From Phycisphaerales bacterium (GTDB lineage Bacteria; Planctomycetota; Phycisphaerae; UBA1845; UTPLA1): a stretch of DNA of 64,000 bases. The DNA is taken from contig JACKHI010000001.1 in assembly GCA_020639075.1 (NCBI GenBank), positions 5,570,266 through 5,634,265 of the forward strand. Reading direction: 5' to 3'. A program made the translations under genes and the position numbers. Positions 1 through 8,106 of this stretch are shown piece by piece. Within the stretch, counting starts at the first letter, position 1, and each line of letters opens with the position of its first letter. Below the pieces are notes generated by a model that saw nothing but the letters and a program-made list of their open reading frames with translations, did not search any database and had not been told where the DNA came from.

Positions 1-1117
1 CTTCGGATGTGTTCTTGGTCTTGGTCTGCAATTGCGAGTAGAGCTGTTCGAGTTTGGTCAGGCGGATCAGGTTGGCGACGGCGTAGATATTGTTCAGGAC
101 TTCCATGGCGACGATGCGACCTTGTCCGTCGGCGCGCGGGATCAGCTTCTGCGAGAGGATGTGGCTGAGACCGAGCGAGAGCTGGCTGGCAACTTCGTCC
201 TGCTGGTTCGACGGGAAGAGATCGAGAACGCGCGAGATGCTGCCGCGGGCGTCGCGCGTATGAAGCGTAGAGAAGACGAGATGGCCTGTCTCGGCGGCCG
301 TGAGCGTCCACATGGCCGAGTCCCGGTCGCGCATTTCGCCGACGAAGATGACGTCGGGATCCTCTCGCAGGCAGTCGCGAAGTCCGCGTTCGTATGTCGG
401 AACGTCTCGACCCACTTCGCGCTGCGACACGAGGGCGACGTTACTGTGGAGTTGGTATTCGACGGGATCTTCCAGCGTGATGATCCGGCATGCGCGCGTT
501 CGGGCGATGTGGTTGATGAGTGAGGCGATCGTCGTGCTCTTGCCGGCGCCGGTTGTGCCGGTGACAAGGACAAGACCGTGATGTCGGCGGACGATGTCCT
601 GCCATACGTTGTTCGGAAAGCCGATTTCCTGGACGGGCGGCGGCGTCGTTTGAAGGGCGCGGACGGCGATGGCGATCCCGTGCGTGTCGTGAAAGCAATT
701 GAGCCGGAATTGGAGAAACTCCGTAAAGCATGAGCTGTCAACGGATCGATCGCGGATCAGTCGTTCGTATTCGCGATCGGCGAGGAGCGATCGGGCGAAG
801 AGTTCGACAGTGCCGGCGTCGCACGGCGGTCCTTTCATCTTCTGAAGATTGCCATCGACGCGATAGATCGGCGGGCTGCCGACTTTGATGTGCAGGTCCG
901 ACACGCGCATTGAGCCCATCTGTTGAAAGTAGTCCAGCAGGTCGAGGACGCTCAGTTTGCGATCGGGGCCCACGAGATAGGCGGGCGTGTCGAGGTTGAG
1001 CTTGCTGTTTGACAAGTGCCTCGACTCCAGTTGCTTCGCAAGTGGCGGCGCGAGTTCATGCGCGGCTTCGATTTCGGATGGCGTGGGCAACGGCGAGGGG
1101 GAATCCATGTTTTGCAT
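1..1117 (-). CDS. pilT: PilT-type twitching/retraction ATPase, 3' end beyond window
   Basis: A hexameric secretion ATPase of the PilT type, which would power pilus retraction or disassembly from the cytoplasmic face of the inner membrane. The 372 codons present show, in order, an N-terminal PAS-like PilT domain with the sequence VSDLHIKVGSPP (72-83), Walker A GTTGAGKSTT (187-196), the Asp box LEDPVEY (215-221), Walker B with VGEMRD (259-264) and the His box ETGHLVFSTLHT (276-287). Near the end is NLIRLTKLEQLYSQLQT, which matches the PilT-specific AIRNLIRE segment and separates it from PilB/GspE. The start is ATG at 1117; a second ATG four codons later is possible. The gene leaves the window at the left edge, missing perhaps a few dozen residues. 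It is last in the minus-strand gspE operon, 31 bases after the zinc-ribbon gene. A second PilT lies at 29869-31020. Confidence 0.93.
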   Translation of the reverse strand, partial: MQNMDSPSPLPTPSEIEAAHELAPPLAKQLESRHLSNSKLNLDTPAYLVGPDRKLSVLDLLDYFQQMGSMRVSDLHIKVGSPPIYRVDGNLQKMKGPPCDAGTVELFARSLLADREYERLIRDRSVDSSCFTEFLQFRLNCFHDTHGIAIAVRALQTTPPPVQEIGFPNNVWQDIVRRHHGLVLVTGTTGAGKSTTIASLINHIARTRACRIITLEDPVEYQLHSNVALVSQREVGRDVPTYERGLRDCLREDPDVIFVGEMRDRDSAMWTLTAAETGHLVFSTLHTRDARGSISRVLDLFPSNQQDEVASQLSLGLSHILSQKLIPRADGQGRIVAMEVLNNIYAVANLIRLTKLEQLYSQLQTKTKNTSE

Positions 1118-1148
1118 GGGTGATTGTATTCCTGTCGGATGAGAAAAG

Positions 1149-1457
1149 TCACGATTTTCCGGGGCGAGCATCGAGGCATTGTCGACAGAGGCGCGAGCCG
1201 TCGAGGAGAAAGTGAACGGGTTTGCGGGTGTCGCCGCATTGTTCGCAGATGCCTGCTCCCAAGGGCGGCAAGAGGCGTCCTCGGGCATCGCGTCGGGATT
1301 TGTCGTAGGCGGCGAGGCTCTTGCTGCTGCGGCGGGCGGTGTGTGCGGCCCGAAGTGATGTATAGAGGACGAGGCCGATGATACCGGCGAATCCAAGGCA
1401 CGTGAGGATACCGATGAGCAGCGCAATGTTCTCGCCGAACATCGACAGCTGGTTCAT
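1149..1457 (-). CDS. Small membrane protein with C-terminal zinc ribbon
   Basis: A 102-residue protein of unknown function. A hydrophobic segment (about residues 10-32, ALLIGILTCLGFAGIIGLV) anchors it in the membrane. It is followed by a basic stretch and a C-terminal two-knuckle motif, CEQC at about 73-76 and CRQC about 17 residues later, typical of a treble-clef or ribbon zinc site. Its ATG overlaps the stop of the upstream prepilin-like gene (ATGA type coupling), so it is translated with the secretion operon. The position between prepilin-like proteins and PilT suggests an accessory assembly role, but the sequence does not define one. Confidence 0.75.
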   Translation of the reverse strand: MNQLSMFGENIALLIGILTCLGFAGIIGLVLYTSLRAAHTARRSSKSLAAYDKSRRDARGRLLPPLGAGICEQCGDTRKPVHFLLDGSRLCRQCLDARPGKS

Positions 1458-1837
1458 GGCCGAGCTCCGGGCATTGGAATCGTGACGTTGAGCCGGGCGG
1501 CGTGGCGCCCCGATGTGATGCGGGCGGTAATTCGCAAGCCATTGGTCTCGGGGACTCTCTGGATCGCAAGTTCAGGCGTCATCAGGGACGAGCACGCCTC
1601 CTTCGCATCCAGCGTTATCGACTCGTCAGGCCCGAGCGCGGCGATTCGATCGGAATGATGATCGATCCACAGTTGTGCGTCGGCCACGAGCTGTGCGCAC
1701 GCGGCGTCAAGCTCTGCAAGGTGGGTTCGGACGGCGAGCGCCTGGAAACCATGGCCTCCGACGACGAGCGTCGTGCCGATGAGTGCCACGACCACGATCG
1801 CGATGAGCAGAAAATGGCCTCGTTTGCGTTGAGTCAT
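1454..1837 (-). CDS. PilX/GspK-like N-anchored protein
   Basis: A 127-residue protein with a short basic N-terminus (MTQRKRGH) followed at once by a hydrophobic helix, FLLIAIVVVALIGTTLVVGG, then a soluble domain. The architecture resembles GspK/PilX minor pilin-like proteins: a glycine precedes the hydrophobic helix, but the glutamate at +5 found in classical prepilins is missing. In type II secretion, GspK lacks this glutamate because it caps the pseudopilus tip; that role here is inference. Start and stop overlap both neighbours by four bases, showing translational coupling inside the gspE-gspF-prepilin-pilT operon. Confidence 0.75.
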   Translation of the reverse strand: MTQRKRGHFLLIAIVVVALIGTTLVVGGHGFQALAVRTHLAELDAACAQLVADAQLWIDHHSDRIAALGPDESITLDAKEACSSLMTPELAIQRVPETNGLRITARITSGRHAARLNVTIPMPGARP

Positions 1838-2475
1838 CGGGCGCCTCCTGCTCGTAGCGTGGTGTCGAAAACGCGTCGAATCGGAACGCGGGCGTCGAGA
1901 TCCTGACGGCTTTCGAAGACAAGCCTGAGCGTTGTGGACGCGGCGCCTTCCGCATCCGAATCGGCGCCCGCGACTCGCAGAAGCAGATCGTGCATCGGCC
2001 AGACGCGCGCGGGGACGACGTCGGCCGGGTCGAGGCGCACCAGTGTGTATTCGGGCGGCAGATCGGGCAGCGTCGAATTGTTCGATCGGGGTACGAGTGC
2101 CGAATCCGCGATCAGGTAGTAGTTGACAGGTCCGGCGGGGCGCGACGTCTTGATTTGCGCGACAAGGGTCCGATGAGACTGATCGGAGACCGGCGGCAGG
2201 TCCGGCTGCCCGGCGATAGCGTCCGGAAGCGTCGTCTCTCCCTCAAATTTCTCAACCACAACAGAGTCGGCCTCGAGGAGGTCCGTCCTCAACGATCCCA
2301 GGATGCGATGCATGATCTCCTGTCGATGGGATTGGGCGGCGACACCGCGCGAGAGTTTCATATGGTAGATCAGCGCCCACGTGAGCAACGAGAGCATTAC
2401 GGCGAGAAGTGGGCATACGATGATGAGCTCGGTCAGCGTGAAGGCTCGTCTGGATGTGTTGCGGATCGGGATCAT
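1834..2475 (-). CDS. Prepilin-like protein, GspJ/PilW type
   Basis: A minor pseudopilin of 213 residues. The N-terminus reads MIPIRNTSRRAFTLTELIIV: a basic leader, Ala11 at the -1 position, then FTLTE with the conserved glutamate at +5 and a long hydrophobic helix. A prepilin peptidase would cleave after Ala11 and methylate Phe12. Size and composition best fit the GspJ/PilW group of larger minor pilins. Alanine at -1 instead of the usual glycine is tolerated by prepilin peptidases. The open frame extends further upstream, but this ATG overlaps the stop of the preceding gene by four bases and sits right before the leader, so it is preferred. Confidence 0.82.
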   Translation of the reverse strand: MIPIRNTSRRAFTLTELIIVCPLLAVMLSLLTWALIYHMKLSRGVAAQSHRQEIMHRILGSLRTDLLEADSVVVEKFEGETTLPDAIAGQPDLPPVSDQSHRTLVAQIKTSRPAGPVNYYLIADSALVPRSNNSTLPDLPPEYTLVRLDPADVVPARVWPMHDLLLRVAGADSDAEGAASTTLRLVFESRQDLDARVPIRRVFDTTLRAGGAR

Positions 2476-2846
2476 TCGGCGGCCTCCTTCTCGACGAATC
2501 CGCGAAGCCGGACGCTCGCGGTTTTTCGGCCGAATGTGTAGGCGTCCACGTGGACGATCGCGCAATCGAGGCCGTCGAAATCACCGGCTGCCGGCGTGCG
2601 TTCGATGTGAATGTCCATATCGGGGAATCGCTCCCGAAATTCGTCATCCGTCGGGGCGTTCCCTTCGCGCACTTCGTTCATGACGGCCTCGGCGGCGAGC
2701 GTCGCCTGTTGCCGCGAAATCTGTGCGTGACCGGCGCGCGCGAGGCTGAGGATCGCGGCGGTGAGCGCGCCGATCACGAAGATCATGATGCACATCGTCG
2801 TGATGGCTTCGAGTTGCAGAAATGCCCGTCGTCTGATGTGTGTCAT
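2472..2846 (-). CDS. Small prepilin-like protein
   Basis: A 124-residue putative minor pseudopilin. The N-terminal sequence MTHIRRRAFLQLEAITTMC has a basic leader, Ala8 at -1, and FLQLE placing a glutamate at +5. A hydrophobic helix follows (ITTMCIMIFVIGALTAAIL). The FLQLE core departs from the usual FTLIE, so recognition by the prepilin peptidase is probable but not certain. GspI/GspH-like by size. The ATG at 2846 overlaps the gspF stop by four bases; a longer in-frame extension upstream would run antisense-like through the gspF gene and is not credible. Confidence 0.75.
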   Translation of the reverse strand: MTHIRRRAFLQLEAITTMCIMIFVIGALTAAILSLARAGHAQISRQQATLAAEAVMNEVREGNAPTDDEFRERFPDMDIHIERTPAAGDFDGLDCAIVHVDAYTFGRKTASVRLRGFVEKEAAE

Positions 2847-4012
2847 ATCTGCCACCATTGCAATGACGTTGTATCGAGGACCTGCACGAGTGATACGATG
2901 ACGGCGACGCAGATGCCGCCGACGAGCGCACCAGAGACTATCGTCGCACAGATCGACAGCGTGAGGCGAACGATGCGCCGCTGTCTCTCCAGCAGGAGCG
3001 AGAAATACTGTTCCGCGGCATACAGCGGGGCTTCGAGGTCTGCGTCGCGAATGCCCACTGCCAGGTAACGAAGCAGCATGTCGGGCAGGCCGGCGGCTTT
3101 GCCCGCGGCAATCGTCTCGGTGCCGCGCCGGATCGCGTTGGCCCAGTCCTGCAAGCGCTGTCTCCAGATGAGATTGGTTTTCACGGTTGCGGCGAGGTCG
3201 ATTGCCTGCACGAGCGGCCAGCCTGCGGCGGTGGCGATGCGAATCGTCGGCAACGTCGCGACGCATGCCTCCGCCTTCGCGGCGCGTCGGAACAAGGGAA
3301 TCGCCCATCGAATGGAGTCGGCGATGTTGTTGTAGAATTCGGTGCGTCGAAGCGCCCCTCCGAATAGAAACATGAGTACGCGCAGCGCGGCGAGCGCGAC
3401 AATAAAGGCGATGAATCCGTGGAACAGGAAGCCGTACCAGGTGGACGGCATCACGCCCGTCGTAAAGCCCGTCATGAAGATTTCGCGCATGACTGTCGGG
3501 TTTGCCGTGCTGAAATCGTCGAAGATAACGACGAACTTCGGGATGATGAAAATCCCCGCAAACGTGATGCAGAACAACAGGACGACGAACGTGATTGAAG
3601 GAATGACGAACGACTGCTGGTCGTCGTTGACTCTCAGTTCAAAGTCCCGTTGGTACTTCGCGTCAATGATGGCGATGGCGTCGGGCAGGGTACCGGACTG
3701 TTCGGCGGCCCGCAGCATCGATCGATCGACGCGCGGGCAACTCGGCCAGACTGTGGCGATCGCGTCACTGAGCGGCAGACCGAGTTCGAGCAATCGACTC
3801 AGGCCGCGCAGAGGTTGTCGCATGCCGGCCGGCTCGCCGACGGACGAAACAAACATGGACGATGCGAGCGGTAGGTTGCGGCGTACGACGAACGAGATGC
3901 GGCGAACAAACGCCGCGCGTCGGATGCGCCTGAAATTCCCGACGCCGGCCGAGGCGACCAACGTCAGAAACACGAGCGGGAATAGAATCACAATAAAGAG
4001 TACGGGAACCAT
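2843..4012 (-). CDS. gspF: GspF/PilC-family inner-membrane protein, second tandem copy
   Basis: A 389-residue polytopic membrane protein of the T2SF (GspF/PilC) family, the platform that couples the GspE ATPase to pilus polymerisation. Repeated family motifs are visible: LSDAIATVWPSCPRVDR with LRAAEQSGTLPDAI in the first half, and WPLVQAIDLAATVKTN and YLAVGIRDADLEAPLYAAEQYF in the second, each followed by a hydrophobic helical hairpin. Unlike its upstream neighbour it begins with an extra hydrophobic segment (residues 1-22) in place of the usual N-terminal cytoplasmic domain. It lies 33 bases after the first gspF, and its stop overlaps the next start. Two complete GspF-family proteins in one operon is noteworthy; they may form a heteromeric platform (inference). 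Confidence 0.88.
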   Translation of the reverse strand: MVPVLFIVILFPLVFLTLVASAGVGNFRRIRRAAFVRRISFVVRRNLPLASSMFVSSVGEPAGMRQPLRGLSRLLELGLPLSDAIATVWPSCPRVDRSMLRAAEQSGTLPDAIAIIDAKYQRDFELRVNDDQQSFVIPSITFVVLLFCITFAGIFIIPKFVVIFDDFSTANPTVMREIFMTGFTTGVMPSTWYGFLFHGFIAFIVALAALRVLMFLFGGALRRTEFYNNIADSIRWAIPLFRRAAKAEACVATLPTIRIATAAGWPLVQAIDLAATVKTNLIWRQRLQDWANAIRRGTETIAAGKAAGLPDMLLRYLAVGIRDADLEAPLYAAEQYFSLLLERQRRIVRLTLSICATIVSGALVGGICVAVIVSLVQVLDTTSLQWWQI

Positions 4013-4045
4013 TTATCACCTATTCACGATTGCGTCACATGCCGA

Positions 4046-5275
4046 TCAACCACCTGTCAGCGAGTTGATGAGACTTATCAAAGGAAGCAGGAGCGCGACG
4101 ATTGCGAATCCCATGATCAGGGCGACGAATAAAATGACCATCGGGCCGATGAAGATTCGCACCATGGCCATCTTGTGTCGGGCGATGCTCTCGTAGCTGC
4201 GTGCAAGGTCCGCGAGCGCTTCGACGAGTTCGCCGCGAGCGCCGGATACCTGAATCGTATAGGTGACGAGCGACGGAATGACGCGCGAGTGCATTGCGAT
4301 CTGCTCCGCCGGTGCACCAGACTCCGCAGCGCTCGCGAGCGCTTCGGCGTCGCGGATGAGCCGGGCGTCGCCCGTTGCGCCCGCCGCGGATCGCACCAAT
4401 GCGGGCAGTGGTTGGTGGGTCCGCGCGCCGAGGGCGGCTGCATTCGTGAACCGGGCGATCAGGCTGGCACGACGCGCGCCGGCGAACCCGGGGATCAGGC
4501 CCGCGAGTTGACCGCGAATCGGCCTGAGCGCCGGGAGCCAGCCGGTGAGGAACCACATGACAATGAAGGCGAGAATCAGGACTCCTGCCGCGCTGAGTAC
4601 GAAGGGCCAGGCATGGGATACCCACATGACGGCGAGCGTGAGTCCCGGCAGCGCGATGTCAGAATATGAACCCGGATTCGTGGAGTCGTAGGTCATCTCG
4701 TAAACGACATGTTCGAAACCGGGAACGATGATGAGCATGAAGAACGTGACGAGTCCCGCGAGCATTGTCAGGACGATCAGGGGATACGTAATGGTCTCCA
4801 TGACGATGCGGCGCGTCGAATCCAGCAGCGAGAGATGGTTGCTGAGGTTGAGCAGCGTTGCGCCGAGCTGTCCGTTTTCGGCGCCGGCCTTGAGGACGTT
4901 TGCATAGAGCGGCGGGAATCTGCCATGTTGTCGATCGACGGCCTTGTCCAGCGGGATGCCCGCCTGCAGGTCGCTGGCGAGTTCGTCGATTGACGCCTTG
5001 AGGGGGCCCCTCTGGAGATCGCGGGCGACGGCGCGAAGACCCTCATCGAGGGCGATTCGATTGTCCGCGAGTGATGCGAGTTGCTGGTTGAAGAACAACA
5101 GGTCTTCGCGGGACAAAGCGCGTCTAGACTTGATCCGCTGCGTCTGCGAAAGAGACGATACGTGGATCGTCAGACCGGCCAGTTGCTGGCGGGCGTCGTC
5201 GATGCTGGCGGCCTCGAAGGTGCCGGTGATCTCGGTGCCCTGCGGCAGTTGGCCTGTGTATTCGAACGCGGGCAT
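4046..5275 (-). CDS. gspF: GspF/PilC-family inner-membrane platform protein
   Basis: A 409-residue T2SF family protein. It opens with the classical small GspF N-terminal domain (MPAFEYTGQLPQGTEITGTF, then a SIDDARQQL element), followed by two cytoplasmic helical domains: FFNQQLASLADNRIALDEGL with VLKAGAENGQLG, and RFTNAAALGARTHQPL with YTIQVSGARGELVEAL. Hydrophobic hairpins lie at about 165-190, 220-250 and the C-terminus. The start chosen is the ATG two bases after the gspE stop; a longer start ten codons upstream overlaps gspE. It interacts with GspE and anchors the machine in the inner membrane. Confidence 0.92.
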   Translation of the reverse strand: MPAFEYTGQLPQGTEITGTFEAASIDDARQQLAGLTIHVSSLSQTQRIKSRRALSREDLLFFNQQLASLADNRIALDEGLRAVARDLQRGPLKASIDELASDLQAGIPLDKAVDRQHGRFPPLYANVLKAGAENGQLGATLLNLSNHLSLLDSTRRIVMETITYPLIVLTMLAGLVTFFMLIIVPGFEHVVYEMTYDSTNPGSYSDIALPGLTLAVMWVSHAWPFVLSAAGVLILAFIVMWFLTGWLPALRPIRGQLAGLIPGFAGARRASLIARFTNAAALGARTHQPLPALVRSAAGATGDARLIRDAEALASAAESGAPAEQIAMHSRVIPSLVTYTIQVSGARGELVEALADLARSYESIARHKMAMVRIFIGPMVILFVALIMGFAIVALLLPLISLINSLTGG

Positions 5276-5277
5276 GA

Positions 5278-6435
5278 TCAATCTCCATCTCGATCGCGCG
5301 TGCAATGCAGCGCGTCAGCTTCGGCTTGTGTGGTTCGGCCCGCGTCGACGTGGCGTTGAGCGTCTTCCGCGAGCGTGGCGTATCCTGATTGGTTGCGGAT
5401 TAACTTTCGCAGGTGGTCGGCGTCGCTCCTATCCAGAATCGCCGATCTCAGCGCTGCGTCGAGGCGGATCGCTTCGGCGCAGGCGGTGCGGCCTCGATAG
5501 CCGAGGCCCATGCATGACTCGCATATTTCGTTGCCTTCGGCGTCCATCGCGCCGTTGCAGTCTGCGCAGATCGTTCGCAACAGTCGCTGGCAGACGACAA
5601 GTCGCAGAGCGCTGGTCAACTGGTATGGCGGAATTCCCATTTCCAGAAGGCGTACGATCGCGTCCGTCGTGTTGCCGCTGTGAAAGGACGTCAGGACGAG
5701 ATGGCCCGTCAGCGCCGCTTCAACCGCAATGGCGGCGGTCTGACGATCGCGAATCTCACCAATGAGCAGGACCTGCGGATCCTGCCGCAAAAGACTGCGC
5801 AGGGCGCGCTCGAAGGTGAGTTCGCCGTGCGAAGAGACTTGGATTTGTGCGACGCCGTCGAGTCGGAATTCAACGGGGTCCTCGACAGTCACGAAGCTCG
5901 CCGTCGGGCGCTCCATCCGCAGACGATTCAGCAGCGCGTAAAGCGTCGTCGTTTTGCCGCTGCCGGCGGGACCGCAGAGGCAGACGAGGCCGTCGCCCTG
6001 GACGGCGGCCTGCCAGACGGCGGTGCGGACTGCGTCGCTCAGGCCCAGTTCGTCGAGTTCGCGCGTGCCGGAGGTCCGGGGCAGGATTCGCACGGCGACG
6101 CGTTCACCGCGGATCGTCGGAAACGTTGAAATTCGCAGATCGAAGACCTGGCCGTCGCACTCCCGCGACACGGCGCCTTCCTGCGGGATGTCCACGCGAT
6201 AGCTCAGGAGGCCCGCGAGGACCTTTAGGCGCGTGACGACGTTCGGCAGGAGGACGATCGGAATCTGCTCGACATCGACGAGATGGCCGTCCACGCGGAA
6301 TCGGACGGCGACGGCGGCGTCGGTCGGTTCGAAGTGGACGTCGCTTGCAGTCGCGCGGATGGCCCGGTCGATGAGCGTATCAATCAGTGAGACGACGCCT
6401 GCCGATTTTTCGTGGGTTGTTTCGGTTCTTGCCAT
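5278..6435 (-). CDS. gspE: GspE/PilB-type assembly ATPase, short form
   Basis: The extension motor of the minus-strand secretion/pilus operon, 385 residues. It shows the GspE signature ASDVHFEPTDAAVAVRFRVDG split across residues 30-50, Walker A GPAGSGKTTT, Asp box VEDPVEF, Walker B with GEIRDRQTAAIAVEAALTGH, and a tetracysteine zinc site (CADC ... CESC) before GYRGRTACAEAI, typical of PilB/GspE but not PilT. It lacks the N-terminal MshEN/N1E domain, so it is about 180 residues shorter than the PilB at 28170-29885. It is the first gene of the operon, starting at ATG 6435. It may belong to a second type IV filament system distinct from the locus at 12957-32268. Confidence 0.92.
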   Translation of the reverse strand: MARTETTHEKSAGVVSLIDTLIDRAIRATASDVHFEPTDAAVAVRFRVDGHLVDVEQIPIVLLPNVVTRLKVLAGLLSYRVDIPQEGAVSRECDGQVFDLRISTFPTIRGERVAVRILPRTSGTRELDELGLSDAVRTAVWQAAVQGDGLVCLCGPAGSGKTTTLYALLNRLRMERPTASFVTVEDPVEFRLDGVAQIQVSSHGELTFERALRSLLRQDPQVLLIGEIRDRQTAAIAVEAALTGHLVLTSFHSGNTTDAIVRLLEMGIPPYQLTSALRLVVCQRLLRTICADCNGAMDAEGNEICESCMGLGYRGRTACAEAIRLDAALRSAILDRSDADHLRKLIRNQSGYATLAEDAQRHVDAGRTTQAEADALHCTRDRDGD

Positions 6436-6638
6436 GCCGCGTCAATCCAGGGGGGAAAAGGGGCGATTTCAAGGAGGATTCTCAGGTAGTTAACGCCCGA
6501 CACGGCGGGTTGTTATTCTCTTTGCGGCCCGCGGGGGATTTTTTTCCGCAAGTGGATTAACAGTCGGCGAGCCCGGACGTTTAGAATGGGAATAGCACGC
6601 CCGAGACGCGCGGAATCCGCTTCCGCCTGAATGAGTGG

Positions 6639-7226
6639 ATGGGACCATTGTTTGAGACTGCGATCCAACCCGACTTGGCCGGTCTGATTGGCGCGATCGA
6701 TCTGTCCGCCGTTCGGGTGAATCAGGCGTGGGTGCTGACGACGATGCGCAAGGACGGGCCGGCGCTGATTCGCCTGCTCTGGCGGATGCTGGGCCGTGAA
6801 GACGATGTTCTCGACGCCTACCAGGATTGCTTCTGCAAGCTCATTGCGTACAGCGAGAAATCCGGGGAGCGGCCGGAGCGGGCATTCGTCTTTCGAGTCG
6901 CCATCAATGCTGGCCGGGACATCGGCCGCAAGCGTCGCGTGCGGATCCAGCACTTTACATCGGTCGCCGAGGAAATGCGGCGTCGCGATGAAGCGAGGTC
7001 CGAGGCGGCGCCCGGCGGGGGCCTGCTTGTGCAGGAGCTTCGTGATGCGATCGAGTCGCTTCCTGAACGATTGCGTGACGTGATCAGCCTGCGCGATCTG
7101 GCGGAGCTGAGTTATCGAGATGTGTCGAGGATCCTTAATATCACAGTGGGAACCGCACGGGTCTATCGCCGCGAGGCGATCGTCGCGCTGTCCGAACGTA
7201 TGAACGTGAGAGAGCAAGGGGCCTGA
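6639..7226 (+). CDS. RNA polymerase sigma factor, ECF family
   Basis: A 195-residue ECF-type sigma factor directing RNA polymerase to a small regulon. Region 2 is seen around GREDDVLDAYQDCFCKLIAY (about 53-72), the core-binding and -10 recognition part. Region 4 is seen in SLPERLRDVISLRDLAEL followed by SYRDVSRILNITVGTARVYR, a helix-turn-helix for -35 recognition. It is divergent from the gspE operon (203 bases between starts) and followed after one base by a small membrane protein gene that may be its anti-sigma partner. A long opposite-strand open frame over the gene is a GC-rich artefact. Confidence 0.88.
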   Translation: MGPLFETAIQPDLAGLIGAIDLSAVRVNQAWVLTTMRKDGPALIRLLWRMLGREDDVLDAYQDCFCKLIAYSEKSGERPERAFVFRVAINAGRDIGRKRRVRIQHFTSVAEEMRRRDEARSEAAPGGGLLVQELRDAIESLPERLRDVISLRDLAELSYRDVSRILNITVGTARVYRREAIVALSERMNVREQGA

Positions 7227-7227
7227 G

Positions 7228-7698
7228 ATGCGAATTCGTGACTATCTGGAACAAGCGTCGACCCATGGCGTGCCCGAGTGGCTTCTCCGCGAGACCCCGA
7301 GTCGAGAAGGGGCTGCGATTCGTGACGAATGGGCTCGAATGCTCGCCGATCCGAAGGCTGACAACGGGACGCGTCGATTGGCGGCCGGAATGCTGCGGGT
7401 GCGTTCGGAACGACCGACAGCTCCCCTGTTGGGGCGCGCGAACGCCAGGGCGCTGCGCTGGGTTGAGTCCGCGGCCAATCGTTGTCGACTTGCGCAGCAA
7501 TTGCGCAACGCGGCGCCGAATGCAGGCTTGATTCAGAAAATCGTCCTTCGGCTCAACGGCTGCGCGTGGCGCGCGGCTGCTGCCGTGATTCTCTTGTTCG
7601 TCAAGATCGGGTTCTTCAGTGCATTTGACGGTGTTGCGAAGGTCATGGAGCGCCTCGGGCAGTTTCACATCGATCGGCACATCGGACCATTGACGTAA
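7228..7698 (+). CDS. Small membrane protein, possible anti-sigma factor
   Basis: A 156-residue protein starting one base after the sigma factor stop, so the two are translationally coupled. The N-terminal 110 residues are soluble and charged; one hydrophobic segment (AAAAVILLFVKIGFFSAF, about 114-131) is followed by a short tail. A cytoplasmic domain plus a single membrane helix encoded directly after an ECF sigma gene is the usual anti-sigma layout, but no zinc-binding anti-sigma motif (HxxxCxxC) is present, so the role is inference only. Confidence 0.7.
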   Translation: MRIRDYLEQASTHGVPEWLLRETPSREGAAIRDEWARMLADPKADNGTRRLAAGMLRVRSERPTAPLLGRANARALRWVESAANRCRLAQQLRNAAPNAGLIQKIVLRLNGCAWRAAAAVILLFVKIGFFSAFDGVAKVMERLGQFHIDRHIGPLT

Positions 7699-8106
7699 TC
7701 ACTGCGTATCACTGTGCGTCTCTGCACGCAGGCTTCGTTTTACGAAAATCCTCGTTCAGTCTGTACCCTCGTTCTTGTGACGCAGATCGGCGTTCTGACG
7801 CCGCTATCGCAGGTCGAGACGTCTGCCCGGCGCGAACCATTCGTATTTCCTAGCCTCCCGGCGTTTCGCTCCAACTTTCTATTTCGCCGATGTAATCGTA
7901 CCGACTTCGTCGGCGAAGCGGTTGTGTGGGCGTGTGGGTTTGCCCGCTGAGCGTCGCCGGGATTCCAGAATTCGCAGCGAAGCATCCGATCCGGGAGCGT
8001 CTGGTTGAATCCAGTTTCTTCGAACGGGACAAATGGGGGCGGCGTAGACTAGGTCATCAGCATTGCCGGGGGGAATCCGCGCATCGAACATGCCAAGGAG
8101 TGGCCC
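7699..8106 (+). other. Intergenic stretch without a recognised gene
   Basis: About 400 bases between the sigma-factor pair and the metzincin gene. Short open frames exist on both strands but have no Shine-Dalgarno sequence, domain or sensible composition. A purine-rich AAGGAG lies at 8095-8100 just before the metzincin GTG start and looks like its ribosome binding site. Confidence 0.6.

Noticed and set aside
2843..5275. One gspF gene broken by a frameshift
   Set aside because: Both open frames contain a full set of two T2SF domains and the 33-base gap has a normal stop and start, so these are two intact genes.
6513..7217. Long open frame antisense to the sigma factor gene
   Set aside because: It mirrors the GC-rich codon pattern of the sigma gene, which has clear region 2 and region 4 motifs; the antisense product matches no family.
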